Source: Streptomyces composti | GTDB taxonomy: Bacteria; Actinomycetota; Actinomycetes; Streptomycetales; Streptomycetaceae | Direction of reading: 5' to 3' | Assembly: GCF_012034205.1 (NCBI RefSeq) | Contig: NZ_JAATEM010000038.1 | Location: 1-64,000 of the forward strand | Length of the DNA: 64,000 nucleotides | In this document: piece by piece, positions 54,907-64,000 of the stretch | Layout: each line of letters begins with the position of its first letter | Position numbering within the stretch: the stretch's first letter is position 1 | The notes under the pieces: model-generated | Database searches by the model: none | What the model was told of the DNA's origin: nothing | What the model saw: the letters and a program-made list of their open reading frames with translations, nothing else | Translations under genes and position numbers: made by a program

Positions 54907-56145
54907 TCAGGGTGTGGCGGGGGCGGAGTTCCTGGTGTCCTGGGGAGGCGGGGCCTCCTCGTCGGAGGATGCGGCCAGCCAGGTGCCTACGCCCACCGCG
55001 GTGAGGAGGGCCACGGTGCACGCCGCGAGGGTGAGGCGCCGGCGGCGGGTGGCGGCGCGGTTGCGGGCGGAGCCCGGGCGGGGCGCACCGGCGGCCCGGG
55101 GCGCCCGGGCCGTACCGTGGGCGCCGCCGGCGAGTTCGTCGGGGGCGGGAACCCGCATCGACGTGTGGGTGTCCCGGTTGGAGTCGGAGGGGCGCGCACC
55201 CGGCACCAGCGGGACCGCCCCCCTGCGCACGGGCCCGGGCGACGGCACCGGCTCCTCCGGCTCGCCGTCCTCCTCCCGTACCGGCTCCACATCCGGCTCG
55301 TCCACGTCCAGCGGCGGCATCCCGGCCAGCAGCGGCAGCAGCTCCCGCAGCCTCGCCGCCAGCTCCGAGGCCCGCAGCCGCGAGGCCGGCGCCTTCGCCA
55401 GGCACTGCACCAGCAGCTGCCACAGCTCGTCGGGGATCCCCGGCAGCGGCACCACCGTCTCCGTGACGTGCCGGCGCAGCACCGCCCCGGGGTGCCCGCC
55501 GCCGAACGGCGTGAAGCCCGCCAGCAGCTCGTACAGAACCGTGGCCAGGGCGTAGATGTCGACGGAGGCGCGCGGCGGCAGGCCCTCCACGATCTCCGGT
55601 GCCAGGTAGTCGGGCGTCCCGATGATCTTCGTCGCCCGGGTCCGGCGCGGGGCGTCGATGAGTTTCGCCACGCCGAAGTCGGTCAGCAGCGCCTTGTGCG
55701 AGCCGCCGGGGCCGAGCGGGCCCTGCATGTCCAGCAGAACGTTCTCCGGCTTGACGTCCCGGTGCACCACCCCGGCCGCGTGCGCCGCCGCCAGCCCGTC
55801 GGCGACGTCCGCCGCGATGGCCACCGCCGCCTCAGGGGCGAGCCTGCGCTCGCGGTCCAGGCGGGTGCGCAGGTCCGTGCCGCGGACCAGGTCCATCACC
55901 AGTGCGAGATCGTTGCCGTCGACCACCAGGTCACGGACCGAGACGACGTTCGGGTGCTCCAGACCGAGCAGCGCGGTGCGCTCCTGCACGAAGCGGCCGA
56001 CCAGCTCCTGGTCGGAGGAGAGATCCTCCCGCAGCAGCTTGATCGCGACGGGCCCCTCGGGGCCCTCGCCCAGCCACACCGTGCCGGCGCTGCCCCGCCC
56101 GAGGATCTGGTGGGCGGTGTACCGGCTGCCGATCTTCCGTGCCAA
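54907..56145 (-). CDS. pkaB: Membrane Ser/Thr protein kinase PkaB
   Basis: A 412-residue Hanks-type kinase. The catalytic domain (about 8-265) has the Gly-loop LGRGSAGTVW, Lys in VAIKLLRED, the loop GVVHRDVKPENVLL, DFG in LLTDFGVAKL and the APE-like YLAPEIVEG. An acidic/Pro-rich linker leads to one transmembrane helix near residues 375-395 (LTLAACTVALLTAVGVGTWLA) and a very short external tail, so it has no PASTA sensor. The start is TTG 56145 with GGAG six bases before it. The name follows the remembered S. coelicolor pkaA/pkaB order. Confidence 0.9.
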   Translation of the reverse strand: MARKIGSRYTAHQILGRGSAGTVWLGEGPEGPVAIKLLREDLSSDQELVGRFVQERTALLGLEHPNVVSVRDLVVDGNDLALVMDLVRGTDLRTRLDRERRLAPEAAVAIAADVADGLAAAHAAGVVHRDVKPENVLLDMQGPLGPGGSHKALLTDFGVAKLIDAPRRTRATKIIGTPDYLAPEIVEGLPPRASVDIYALATVLYELLAGFTPFGGGHPGAVLRRHVTETVVPLPGIPDELWQLLVQCLAKAPASRLRASELAARLRELLPLLAGMPPLDVDEPDVEPVREEDGEPEEPVPSPGPVRRGAVPLVPGARPSDSNRDTHTSMRVPAPDELAGGAHGTARAPRAAGAPRPGSARNRAATRRRRLTLAACTVALLTAVGVGTWLAASSDEEAPPPQDTRNSAPATP

Positions 56146-56305
56146 GACTGCTCCTACCGACGCGTGTTGTCGCTAAAACTACGCGTCCGGGAAGCCTGGC
56201 TTCACCGCAGAGACGGAAATCACCTGCTGGATGTCGACAAATCAGCAAACACGCCGTCGGCGCTCAGGACTGCTCCATCCCGCCCAGGGCTGCTCTGGCC
56301 CGCTC

Positions 56306-57973
56306 TCAGGCCGCAGGATCGTTCGTGCCGGAGCCGCCGAGCTCCTCGAGCCAGCCGGTCACGCTGCCGACCCAGTCGGTGAGCTGGTCCCAGTAGCCCT
56401 TGGTGGTGCCGATCCACTCCTGCAGCGGGCTCAGCTCCCAGATCAGCCAGCCCGCGACGAACAGGATGACCAGCGTGAACAGGCAGCCCTTGAGGCAGCC
56501 CAGGCCGGGGATCCGCATCGGGTTGGCGCTGCGCTGCCGCGGCGGCCGGGGTTCGCGCCGGGGCCGCTGCGGCTCGGGCGCGGGCGGCGGCGCGTACCGC
56601 TGGGGCTGCGGCGGCGCGGGCGGCTGCGGGGTGGCGTAGCGCTGCGGCTGGGGCGGGTAGCCGTAGCCGGCCGGCGGCTGCTGCGGCTGGGGGCGCCGCT
56701 GGGGAGGCTGCTGCGGCCGGGCGACCTGCCGCTGGGGGCGGCGGCGCAGCGGGTCCTGGCTGGGGTCCAGGTACTGGACCTGGGTCTGCTCGTTGCGGTC
56801 GCGGGCCGCGCGCAGCTGGGTCTGCCAGGGGTGCGGCTCCTCGGGCCCGGGCGCCTGGCCGCCGGGCGGCCCCGGCGGCACCGGAGGCATGACGGCCGTC
56901 GGGTCGGCGGCGCCGGACCGGCCGGCGGGCCCGGACGGGCCGCCGGTCTGCGGCAGCACGCTGGTCGCGGCGTTCGGGTCGTAGGAGCCGGCTCCCTGCG
57001 GCAGCACCTGCGTGGGGTCGGCGTCCCCGGACGAGCCGTTCGAGCCGGGCACCGGCGCGGGGGCCGGGTCGGGCATGAGCAGCGCGCCGACGTTCTCGGC
57101 GGCGGCGATCTGCGCGGTGCTCGCGTGCACGCCGATCCCCTCGGCGACCACGCGCAGGCCGCGGGCGAGGTTCTCGGCGCTGGGGCGCTCGTCGGGGTTC
57201 TTGCGCAGGCAGCGCTCGATGACCGTCCACAGCGGGTCGGGGACGGTGGAGGGCCGGCGCGGTTCGGCGCTCAGGTGCTGGTGCAGCACCTCGAGCGCGG
57301 AGCCGCCGGAGAACGGCGGACGGCCGGTGACCAGCTCGTACAGCAGGATGCCGGCGCCGTAGACGTCCACGGCGGAGGTCTGCGGGCGGCCCTCGGCCGA
57401 CTCGGGCGCGACGTAGGCGGGCGTGCCGACGAACTCCTGGGTGCGGGTGAGGCCGGGCGAGTCGGCGAGGCGGGCGATGCCGAAGTCGGTGAGCATCGGG
57501 TGCAGCCGGTCGCCCTCCTGCTTGAGCAGGACGTTGGCCGGCTTCAGGTCCCGGTGGACCACGCCGTCGGCGTGGCTGGCGGCGAGCGCGTCCGCGATCT
57601 GCGCGGTGAGCAGGGCGGCGGCGACCGGGGTGAAGGGGCCGTTCTCGCGCAGGTAGCGGTGCAGGTCGGGACCGTCGATGAGGTCCATGACCAGCGCCAG
57701 CAGGTCGCCCTCGACGACCAGGTCGCGGACCCGGACGATGTTGGGGTGGGTCAGCCGGAGCAGCACCGAGCGCTCCCGCAGGAAGCGCATCACCACATCG
57801 GCGTCGTTCGCGAGCTCCTCCTTGAGGACCTTGATCGCGACGGTCTCGCCGGGCTGTCCGGGCACGGCCGCCTCGGCACCCGCGGTCTCCCGCTGGCGCG
57901 CACGCCACACGGTGCCCGTGGCGCCGCGACCGAGCGGCTCCTCGAGGAGGTACTTGCTGCCGACTGGCCGCAC
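56306..57973 (-). CDS. pkaA: Membrane Ser/Thr protein kinase PkaA
   Basis: A 555-residue Hanks-type kinase. The catalytic domain (about 8-280) has the Gly-loop LGRGATGTVW, Lys in VAIKVLKEE, GVVHRDLKPANVLL, DFG in LTDFGIARL and YVAPESAEG. Residues ~300-485 are a Pro/Gln/Tyr-rich linker. One transmembrane helix (CLFTLVILFVAGWLIWEL) and a ~40-residue external tail follow. Pro-rich linkers with scattered Thr are common autophosphorylation regions. The start is GTG 57973. It is divergent from an FHA-domain gene, a natural phosphothreonine reader. Confidence 0.92.
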   Translation of the reverse strand: MRPVGSKYLLEEPLGRGATGTVWRARQRETAGAEAAVPGQPGETVAIKVLKEELANDADVVMRFLRERSVLLRLTHPNIVRVRDLVVEGDLLALVMDLIDGPDLHRYLRENGPFTPVAAALLTAQIADALAASHADGVVHRDLKPANVLLKQEGDRLHPMLTDFGIARLADSPGLTRTQEFVGTPAYVAPESAEGRPQTSAVDVYGAGILLYELVTGRPPFSGGSALEVLHQHLSAEPRRPSTVPDPLWTVIERCLRKNPDERPSAENLARGLRVVAEGIGVHASTAQIAAAENVGALLMPDPAPAPVPGSNGSSGDADPTQVLPQGAGSYDPNAATSVLPQTGGPSGPAGRSGAADPTAVMPPVPPGPPGGQAPGPEEPHPWQTQLRAARDRNEQTQVQYLDPSQDPLRRRPQRQVARPQQPPQRRPQPQQPPAGYGYPPQPQRYATPQPPAPPQPQRYAPPPAPEPQRPRREPRPPRQRSANPMRIPGLGCLKGCLFTLVILFVAGWLIWELSPLQEWIGTTKGYWDQLTDWVGSVTGWLEELGGSGTNDPAA

Positions 57974-58413
57974 GTCACGCGCTCCCTGCTGCTTGCTAGC
58001 CCTACTGGTGGCCTATTGCCGTCCGACCCACTCTAGGGGGTGTCCGCGCAGGTGCGCCTGCCCGCTCTCCGGGCGGACGGCGCGGCCGTGCGGACGTTCC
58101 CTGGCCGAGGTGCGCGAGACCGGGCTGTCGTCGTTCTCTGGGTCTTACGTACACGATCCCGCGCCTGTTCGAAGGAAAGACGCTCACCTCGGTCGCCCGG
58201 TTGCCGAAAACGGACGTGACCGATCTCAATCGGGCGCCCGCGCCTGCGTCGCCAGGCACTTTTGCGGGCAGAGCCGACCAATCAAGATCACTTGTTGCGG
58301 AGCGGCGGGCGCGCTGTCGGTGTCAGGTGCGAGGATGCGGGGCAGTACTGGCCGACGTGCTCGTGCGGGGTGGGGGCTTTTCCGCGCCCGCGCAGAAGGG
58401 ACCGCTGACGGCG
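57974..58413. promoter_or_regulatory. Divergent promoter region of pkaA and FHA-FtsK gene
   Basis: 440 bases between divergent genes. No coding region is supported, though the FHA-FtsK frame stays open upstream to 58201. It should hold both promoters; I could not pick out convincing -35/-10 pairs. Confidence 0.5.
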
Positions 58414-61400
58414 ATGCAGATCCGGCTGACCGTCGTAGACCCGCTGGGTCCGGCCGCCTCGGCGCGGGACCGGGCCACACGCCGCGACGTGCTGGTCACG
58501 GCGCCCGCGGGCACGGCGCTTGCCGCGGTCGCCTCGGCGCTGGCCTCCGCGGTCCCCGGCGGCGAGGGCTCCACGGGCACACCCGTGCTGTACGCGGGCG
58601 AGCAGCGGCTGGACGCCCAGCGCTGCACCCTGGGCGAGCCGCCGCTGATCGACGGCGCGGTGCTGGCCGTGGGCGCCCCGGGCGTCCCCGAGCCGCACCC
58701 CGAGCTGGACGACGCCCCGACCCGGCTCCACGTGGTCGCCGGTCCCGACGCGGGCGGGGTGCATCTGCTGCACGGCGGGGAGATCCGTATCGGGCGCTCC
58801 GCCGACGCCGATGTGCCGCTGGACGACCCGGACGTCTCCCGGCTGCACTGCGCGGTCACGGTCGCCCCGGACGGCCGGGTCTCGGTCGCCGACCTCGGCT
58901 CCACCAACGGCACCACGCTGGACGGACGGCGAATCGGGCAGCGCCCGGTCCGCTTCCCCCCCGGCGCCCTGCTGCGCATAGGCGAGTCGGCGCTGCGCCT
59001 CACCCCGTCCGAGGGCCCGGCGGCCCGTACGCCCACGACCCCGGACAGCGAGGGCCACGTCCGCGTCGGCGGCCCGCAAGGGCCCGACGACCCGCAGGGC
59101 CCCCTCGGCAGGTACGGCACGCAGGGGTCCGGGGCCCCCGAGGGCCCCGGGCGACACGTCACCGGCGTCCCGGGCACCCGGACCGAGGTGCCGCCCCAGG
59201 GCGGCGCCCCCGACGTGGAGTCCCGCCCCGAGCACCCGCGCCCGCCGATGGGCCGCCGGGTCTCCGGGCGCACGGAGCAGGCCCCGGACACCGGCGCCCC
59301 GGTCACCGGCGGCGCACGGCACGACCGGGCTCCGGACGGGGCAGCCCCGGCCGCCGCGGCGCCGCACGTGACCGGGGGGCCCGCCGGTCACCCCGCCGAC
59401 CCGCGGGAGGCGACCGGGAGCGGGACGGGCACGTACAGCGGCCGGCCCCATGGCGTCGGAGAGGACGCGGCGCCTCCCAGAACCCCCGGACACCCGCCCG
59501 CAGGCGCCGCCGCCACCGGCTCCCGGAGCGACACCCACCAGGGCATCCCCACCGCTCGCACCACCGCGGCCACCGGCACGGCACCGTCCCCCGCCGCCCC
59601 GCGCAGGCGCGGCGGCATAACCGCCTGGGCCCGGCGGCTGGCCGGCGGGCGGGCGGCGGCCGGCGAGCCGCAGGCACCCGAGGAGGACGCCACCGAGCGG
59701 GCGCCCGAACCGGCCGGGGTGCCCGAGACCTGGCCGGACCCGGCCGCGCTGCTGCTCACCGCGCTGGGCCCCGGGCCCCGTCTGTGGGAGCGCGGTCCCG
59801 GCCACCCGGAGGCGCTGGCCGTGCGGCTCGGGACGGCGGACCGGGCGGCGCCGGACGGATCGGGGCGGCTGCTGCCCGCCGTCCCGGTGACGGTGGGTCT
59901 GCGCGAGGTGGGCGCCCTGGGCCTGGCCGGCCCGCGTGAGCGGCTGGCCGGGCTGGCCCGTGCCGTGCTGGCGCAGCTGGCCGCGCTGCACTCCCCGGAC
60001 ACCCTCGAGATCGTGCTGATCGCCGCCGACCGCTCCCGCCCCCTGGCCGAGCGCACCGCCGAGTGGTCCTGGCTGGGCTGGCTGCCGCATCTGCGCCCGG
60101 CGCACGGCCAGGACTGCCGGCTGCTGCTCGCCCACGACCGGGAGCAGGCCACGGCCCGCACCGAGGAGCTGCTGCGCCGCCTGGACGACCCCGCGCACGT
60201 CCCGCCGCCCTCCGGCACCCCCCGGCGCCCCTCCTGGGCCCGGGAGGAGGACGGCCCCCGGGGCTTCCACAGCGTGCTGGTGGTCGACGGCGACCCGGGC
60301 GGTGCCGATGTGCGCGAGGCGGTGGCGCGGCTCACCGTGGAGGGGCCGCGGGCCGGGATCCACGTGGTGTGTCTCGCCGAGACGCCGCCTGCCTCGCCCG
60401 CCTCTCCTGTGGCCAGGACGTACGAGGCGGCCTGCGCGGTGGCTCCGGCGTTCCGGGAGTGCGGCGCCGTGGCCCTGCTCAGCGGGGACGTGGCGACGGC
60501 CCTGCGGCTGCTGCGCGTGGCCCGCACCGGTCCCGGGACGGATCCCGGTCCGGTCGGGCACGGCACGCTCGCCACGGTCGACGCGGTCTCCGCCGCCTGG
60601 GCCGAGCGGTTCGCGCGTGCCCTCGCCCCGCTGCGCAGCGAGGCCGCGCCCGGCGACCGGCAGCCGCGGGTGGCCGCGCCGCTGCCCCGGTCCGCCCGCC
60701 TGCTGGACGAGCTGGGGCTGGCCCGTGCCACCCCGGCGTCCCTGATGGCCCGCTGGGCCGACGCCGCCGACGACACCGGGGCGCTGGGCGGCCGGGTGAC
60801 GGCCGTGCTGGGCGCCGGGGAGCGCGGCCCGGTCGCCGCCGACCTCGCCGCCGACGGGCCGCATCTGCTGATCGAGGGCCCGCCCGGCAGCGGCCGTACC
60901 GAGCTGCTGCGCGCGGTGGTCGCCTCGCTGGCCGCCGCCGAGCGCCCCGACCGGCTCGGCCTGGTGCTGATCGACGGCCGGGGCGCCGGCACCCCGGAGG
61001 CCGCCGGGCACGGCGAGGGCCTGCGGGTGTGCACGGACGTGCCGCACGTCACCACCCACCTGGCCGCCAACGACCCGGTGCGGATGCGGGAGTTCGCCCA
61101 GTCGCTGAGCGCCGAGCTGAAGCGGCGCGCGGAGCTGCTGGGCCGCTCGGACTTCACCGAGTGGCACACCGGCCGGGAGCTGTCGGACCGGATGGTCGCC
61201 CAGCGCGAGGGCGATCTGGACACCCCGCCGAGCTCCACCCTGCGGCTGCGGCCGGGCTCTGCCCGGCGCCGGGCGGAGGCGGCGCCGCCGCTGCCCCGGC
61301 TGGTCGTGGTGGTGGACGACATGGACGCGCTGGTCTCCCCCGCGCTCGGCTCACCGGGGCGGCCGGCCGCCGGGTCGGTGATGCGGGCGCTGGAGGCCGT

Positions 61401-61800
61401 GGCGCGCGACGGCGAACGGCTCGGGGTGCACCTGGTGGCGGCCACGGGCCCCTGCCCGCGTACGGCGCAGACGGAGCCGGCGCGGCGCGCCCGGCTGCGG
61501 ATCACGCTCGAGCAGCCCGCGTCCGGCCCCGACGAGCCGGCGCCCGGGCGCGGCCGACTGGCGTGCGCCGACGGCCGGGTGACGGTGTTCCAGGGCGGCC
61601 GGGTGACCGGGCGCATCCCGCGCACGGCGACGCTGCGCCCCACCGTCGTCCCGCTGGAGTGGCACCGCATGGGCGACCCGCCCACCCGTCGCCCGGTGCG
61701 TGAGCTCGGCAACGGTCCGACCGATCTGGCCCTGCTCGCCAGTGCGTTGGAGCGTGCCGCCCGGGAGGTCTCCGCAGCCGAAGTTCCGTCACTTCTGTAA
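58414..61800 (+). CDS. FHA-domain FtsK/SpoIIIE-like protein with degenerate Walker A
   Basis: A 1128-residue protein. Residues 1-90 look like a ubiquitin-like fold (MQIRLTVVDPLG). An FHA domain follows at about 105-195 (EIRIGRSADADVPL, VSRLHCAV, LGSTNGTTLDG). A ~200-residue Pro/Gly linker leads to two FtsK/EccC-like ATPase modules. The last has GPPGSGRTELL (about 820-830), where Arg replaces the Walker Lys, and the Walker B-like RLVVVVDDMDAL near 963. It may read PkaA/PkaB phosphorylation. I chose ATG 58414 over an upstream extension through promoter sequence. Confidence 0.85.
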   Translation: MQIRLTVVDPLGPAASARDRATRRDVLVTAPAGTALAAVASALASAVPGGEGSTGTPVLYAGEQRLDAQRCTLGEPPLIDGAVLAVGAPGVPEPHPELDDAPTRLHVVAGPDAGGVHLLHGGEIRIGRSADADVPLDDPDVSRLHCAVTVAPDGRVSVADLGSTNGTTLDGRRIGQRPVRFPPGALLRIGESALRLTPSEGPAARTPTTPDSEGHVRVGGPQGPDDPQGPLGRYGTQGSGAPEGPGRHVTGVPGTRTEVPPQGGAPDVESRPEHPRPPMGRRVSGRTEQAPDTGAPVTGGARHDRAPDGAAPAAAAPHVTGGPAGHPADPREATGSGTGTYSGRPHGVGEDAAPPRTPGHPPAGAAATGSRSDTHQGIPTARTTAATGTAPSPAAPRRRGGITAWARRLAGGRAAAGEPQAPEEDATERAPEPAGVPETWPDPAALLLTALGPGPRLWERGPGHPEALAVRLGTADRAAPDGSGRLLPAVPVTVGLREVGALGLAGPRERLAGLARAVLAQLAALHSPDTLEIVLIAADRSRPLAERTAEWSWLGWLPHLRPAHGQDCRLLLAHDREQATARTEELLRRLDDPAHVPPPSGTPRRPSWAREEDGPRGFHSVLVVDGDPGGADVREAVARLTVEGPRAGIHVVCLAETPPASPASPVARTYEAACAVAPAFRECGAVALLSGDVATALRLLRVARTGPGTDPGPVGHGTLATVDAVSAAWAERFARALAPLRSEAAPGDRQPRVAAPLPRSARLLDELGLARATPASLMARWADAADDTGALGGRVTAVLGAGERGPVAADLAADGPHLLIEGPPGSGRTELLRAVVASLAAAERPDRLGLVLIDGRGAGTPEAAGHGEGLRVCTDVPHVTTHLAANDPVRMREFAQSLSAELKRRAELLGRSDFTEWHTGRELSDRMVAQREGDLDTPPSSTLRLRPGSARRRAEAAPPLPRLVVVVDDMDALVSPALGSPGRPAAGSVMRALEAVARDGERLGVHLVAATGPCPRTAQTEPARRARLRITLEQPASGPDEPAPGRGRLACADGRVTVFQGGRVTGRIPRTATLRPTVVPLEWHRMGDPPTRRPVRELGNGPTDLALLASALERAAREVSAAEVPSLL

Positions 61801-61953
61801 CTCCCGTACCGGCCCGCCGCATTGCCGTCACGACACGATCACGATCGCGGACTTGACACCTGACGCACTCTTGCCGACCCGACCCGCCGGGCGTAGACCA
61901 GAGCGCACGGGACAGCGCTCGACGTTCGACGAGGAACGAAGAACGGGGCAGTC

Positions 61954-63354
61954 ATGCGCAAGGCGAGCAGGATCATCCGGATACGCAGGTCGCCTGAGAA
62001 CCCCACGGCGGCCCCCGGCACGCGCAGAGCCGCACGGACGGCCGCCGCCCTCGCGGCGGGTGTGCTGGCGGTCTCGCTCACCGCCTGCGGAGGCGGCGAC
62101 GACGGCGACAAGAACGAGGGCGACGACAAGGCCCGCACCAATGTCACCCTCCCCAAGCTGGACGGCGAGACCCTCGAGGTGGCCGCCGTGTGGACCGGCG
62201 CCGAACAGGACAACTTCAAGAAGGTCCTGGCGGAGTTCGAGAAGCGCACCGGCGCCAAGGTGTCCTTCGTGCCGGCGCAGGACCCGATCATCAACTTCCT
62301 CGGTTCGAAGGTGGCCGGCGGTGCCCCGCCGGACGTCGCGATGCTGCCGCAGCCCGGCGCCATCAAGCAGGCCGTGGACAAGGGCTGGGCCAAGCCGCTG
62401 GGCGACGCGGCGCTGAAGGAGCTGGGCGAGAACTACTCGCAGGGCTGGCAGGACATCGGCAAGGTCGGCGGCAAGCAGTACGGCGTCTACTACAAGGCCG
62501 CCAACAAGTCGCTGATCTGGTACAACGCCAAGGTCTTCGAGAACGCGGGCGTTTCGGAGCCCAAGACCTGGGACGAGCTGCTCACCGCCGCGCAGACGGT
62601 GTACGACTCGGGCGTCACCCCGTTCTCCGTGGGCGGCGCCGACGGCTGGACGCTCACCGACTGGTTCGAGAACGTCTACCTCTCCCAGGCGGGCCCGGAG
62701 AAGTACGACCAGCTGGCCAAGCACGAGATCAAGTGGACCGACCCGTCGGTGAAGCAGGCCCTGACCACGCTGGCCCAGATCTGGGGCAAGAAGGACTACG
62801 TGGCGAGCGGCGCCCTGCAGACCGACTTCCCGAACTCGGTCACCCAGACCTTCACCGGCGGCGAACAGCCCAAGGCCGCCATGGTGTACGAGGGCGACTT
62901 CTCCCAGGTCAACATCACCGAGGCGGGCGCGGAGATCGGCACGGACGCGAAGGTGTTCCCGTTCCCCTCGGTCGGCGACACCCCGCCGGTGGTGTCCGGC
63001 GGTGACGCCGCGGTGATCCTGAAGGACTCCGAGGCGGCGCAGGCGCTGGTGACGTTCCTCGCCTCGCCGGACGCGGCCGAGATCCAGGCGAAGCTCGGCG
63101 GCTACCTCTCGCCGAACAAGAACGTGCCCAACTCGGCGTATCCCAACGAGGTCCAGCAGAAGATGGCCAAGGCGCTCATCGACGCGGGCGACGACTTCCG
63201 CTTCGACATGTCCGACCAGGCCCCGCAGGCCTTCGGCGGCACGCCCGGCAAGGGCGAGTGGAAGGCGCTGCAGGACTTCCTGAAGAACCCGAAGGACGTC
63301 GCGGGCACCCAGCAGCGGCTGGAGGCCGACGCGGCGGCGGCGTACGGGAACTGA
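61954..63354 (+). CDS. Sugar-binding lipoprotein (second importer)
   Basis: A 466-residue family 1 solute-binding protein. A long basic leader (MRKASRIIRIRRS) precedes a hydrophobic core and lipobox (SLTAC, Cys at about 45). The mature domain has VAAVWTGAEQDNFKKVLAEFEKRTG and many aromatic residues (WYNAKVFENAG, GGADGWTLTDWF), typical of oligosaccharide binders. Ligand is unknown; alpha-glucoside-type systems are similar. It is followed after seven bases by a permease gene. Confidence 0.92.
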   Translation: MRKASRIIRIRRSPENPTAAPGTRRAARTAAALAAGVLAVSLTACGGGDDGDKNEGDDKARTNVTLPKLDGETLEVAAVWTGAEQDNFKKVLAEFEKRTGAKVSFVPAQDPIINFLGSKVAGGAPPDVAMLPQPGAIKQAVDKGWAKPLGDAALKELGENYSQGWQDIGKVGGKQYGVYYKAANKSLIWYNAKVFENAGVSEPKTWDELLTAAQTVYDSGVTPFSVGGADGWTLTDWFENVYLSQAGPEKYDQLAKHEIKWTDPSVKQALTTLAQIWGKKDYVASGALQTDFPNSVTQTFTGGEQPKAAMVYEGDFSQVNITEAGAEIGTDAKVFPFPSVGDTPPVVSGGDAAVILKDSEAAQALVTFLASPDAAEIQAKLGGYLSPNKNVPNSAYPNEVQQKMAKALIDAGDDFRFDMSDQAPQAFGGTPGKGEWKALQDFLKNPKDVAGTQQRLEADAAAAYGN

Positions 63355-63361
63355 TCCGGCG

Positions 63362-64000
63362 ATGGCGGCGGACACGGCGGCAGGGGTCAAGGCACCGGCC
63401 CCTGCCTCTCCCAAGCGCAAGAGCGTCACCGGCACCCGCAGAACGGTCGCGGCGCTGTTCCTGCTGCCCGCCCTGGTGCTGCTCGGTGCGCTCGTGGTCT
63501 ACCCGATCGGGTACTCCGTCATCCGCAGCTTCTACGACCAGTCCGGCGACAGCTTCGCCGGGTTCGACAACTACCGGCAGCTGTTCACCGACGACGGCAT
63601 CCGCACGGCGCTGAAGAACAACGTCATCTGGGTGGTGTTCGCGCCGACGATCGCGACCGCGCTCGGTCTGGTCTTCGCGGTGCTGACCGAGAAGGTGCGC
63701 TGGGGCACGGCGTTCAAGCTGGTCGTCTTCATGCCGATGGCGATCTCCATGCTGGCCGCGGGCATCATCTTCCGGCTGGTGTACGACCAGGACCCGGACA
63801 AGGGCGTGGCGAACGCGGTGTGGGTGGGGGTGCACGACACCTTCGCCCAGTCCTCGGCGTTCCCCAAGGCCCACCCGGGCCGGGAGTCGCCGCTTCAGCC
63901 GGCGGGCGGCGGAGCCTTCATCACCAGGGGCACGGTCAGCGTGGGCGAGACGGTGTCGCTGCCGCTGGTCGGGGTGGCCCCCGATGTGATGCCGGACGAC
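63362..64000 (+). CDS. Sugar ABC importer permease, partial (runs off window)
   Basis: The first 213 residues of a MalF-type permease; the frame is open to the window edge with no stop. Three hydrophobic segments are visible: VAALFLLPALVLLGALVVYP, VIWVVFAPTIATALGLVFAV and FKLVVFMPMAISMLAAGIIF. After YDQDPDKGVANAVW begins a soluble Gly/Pro/Thr-rich stretch (GGGAFITRGTVSVGETVSLPLVG) that resembles a carboxypeptidase-regulatory-like insert instead of the next helix. Partner of the binding protein just upstream; the rest of the operon is outside. Confidence 0.9.
   Translation, partial: MAADTAAGVKAPAPASPKRKSVTGTRRTVAALFLLPALVLLGALVVYPIGYSVIRSFYDQSGDSFAGFDNYRQLFTDDGIRTALKNNVIWVVFAPTIATALGLVFAVLTEKVRWGTAFKLVVFMPMAISMLAAGIIFRLVYDQDPDKGVANAVWVGVHDTFAQSSAFPKAHPGRESPLQPAGGGAFITRGTVSVGETVSLPLVGVAPDVMPDD

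Overview
The window is chromosomal DNA from a Streptomyces, or a very close relative. It is very G+C-rich with strong third-position GC bias, uses many GTG and some TTG starts, and joins genes through GTGA and ATGA overlaps. Its sugar ABC systems lack their own ATPase. The gene order hppD ... murA-hup-malic enzyme ... sigU ... matB/matA ... ssrA-smpB-ftsXE-prfB-pkaB/pkaA is, as I remember it, the S. coelicolor core-chromosome order. That comparison is from memory, not from a search.

Layout. 1-5.7 kb: two long G tracts, 4-hydroxyphenylpyruvate dioxygenase with a divergent AsnC-type regulator, and a four-gene quaternary-amine (betaine/choline type) ABC importer. A 27-bp tandem duplication lies at the start of the importer's ATPase gene. 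5.7-11 kb: an S16 (Lon-like) exported protease, an IclR regulator, an SF2 helicase and an MFS exporter. 11.1-12.3 kb: a tRNA-Cys followed by a scar, made of a TetR gene without its HTH half, a degenerate copy of a tRNA 3' half, and a SUKH-type gene ending inside that copy. 12.4-17.6 kb: a three-subunit molybdenum hydroxylase whose iron-sulfur subunit has a ~450-residue disordered N-terminal extension. 17.8-22.6 kb: a GH20 hexosaminidase with a sugar ABC importer. 22.8-36 kb: housekeeping and regulatory genes (DUF3039, YqgE, murA, HU, malic enzyme, HelD-like helicase, an ECF sigma/anti-sigma pair, CGNR protein, HemD-winged-helix fusion, NarK).

36-41.3 kb is the clearest accessory island. It is one transcription unit of two WXG100 proteins, a 575-residue polymorphic toxin with an RNase A-like C-terminal domain, an unrecognised small protein, an orphan RNase A-like domain that has lost every predicted catalytic residue, and a CdiI-like immunity protein. 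It looks like a type VII-secreted interbacterial RNase module without secretion machinery of its own. 41.3-46.3 kb is the mat locus for extracellular poly-N-acetylglucosamine, with an acyltransferase. 46.4-47.3 kb is a LysR pseudogene beside the 3' end of ssrA. 47.6-54.4 kb holds ssrA, smpB, an S41 protease, ftsX, ftsE, two small envelope genes and prfB. 54.9-61.8 kb has two membrane Ser/Thr kinases (pkaB, pkaA) divergent from an FHA-FtsK-like protein. 62-64 kb starts a second sugar ABC importer that runs off the window.

Functional threads are nutrient import (amines, amino-sugars, nitrate, another sugar), envelope and morphology (murA, mat, ftsEX, sortase substrate, kinases), ribosome rescue (ssrA/smpB) and interbacterial conflict (RNase island, SUKH remnant). 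No CRISPR array, complete insertion sequence, prophage or biosynthetic core enzyme set was seen.
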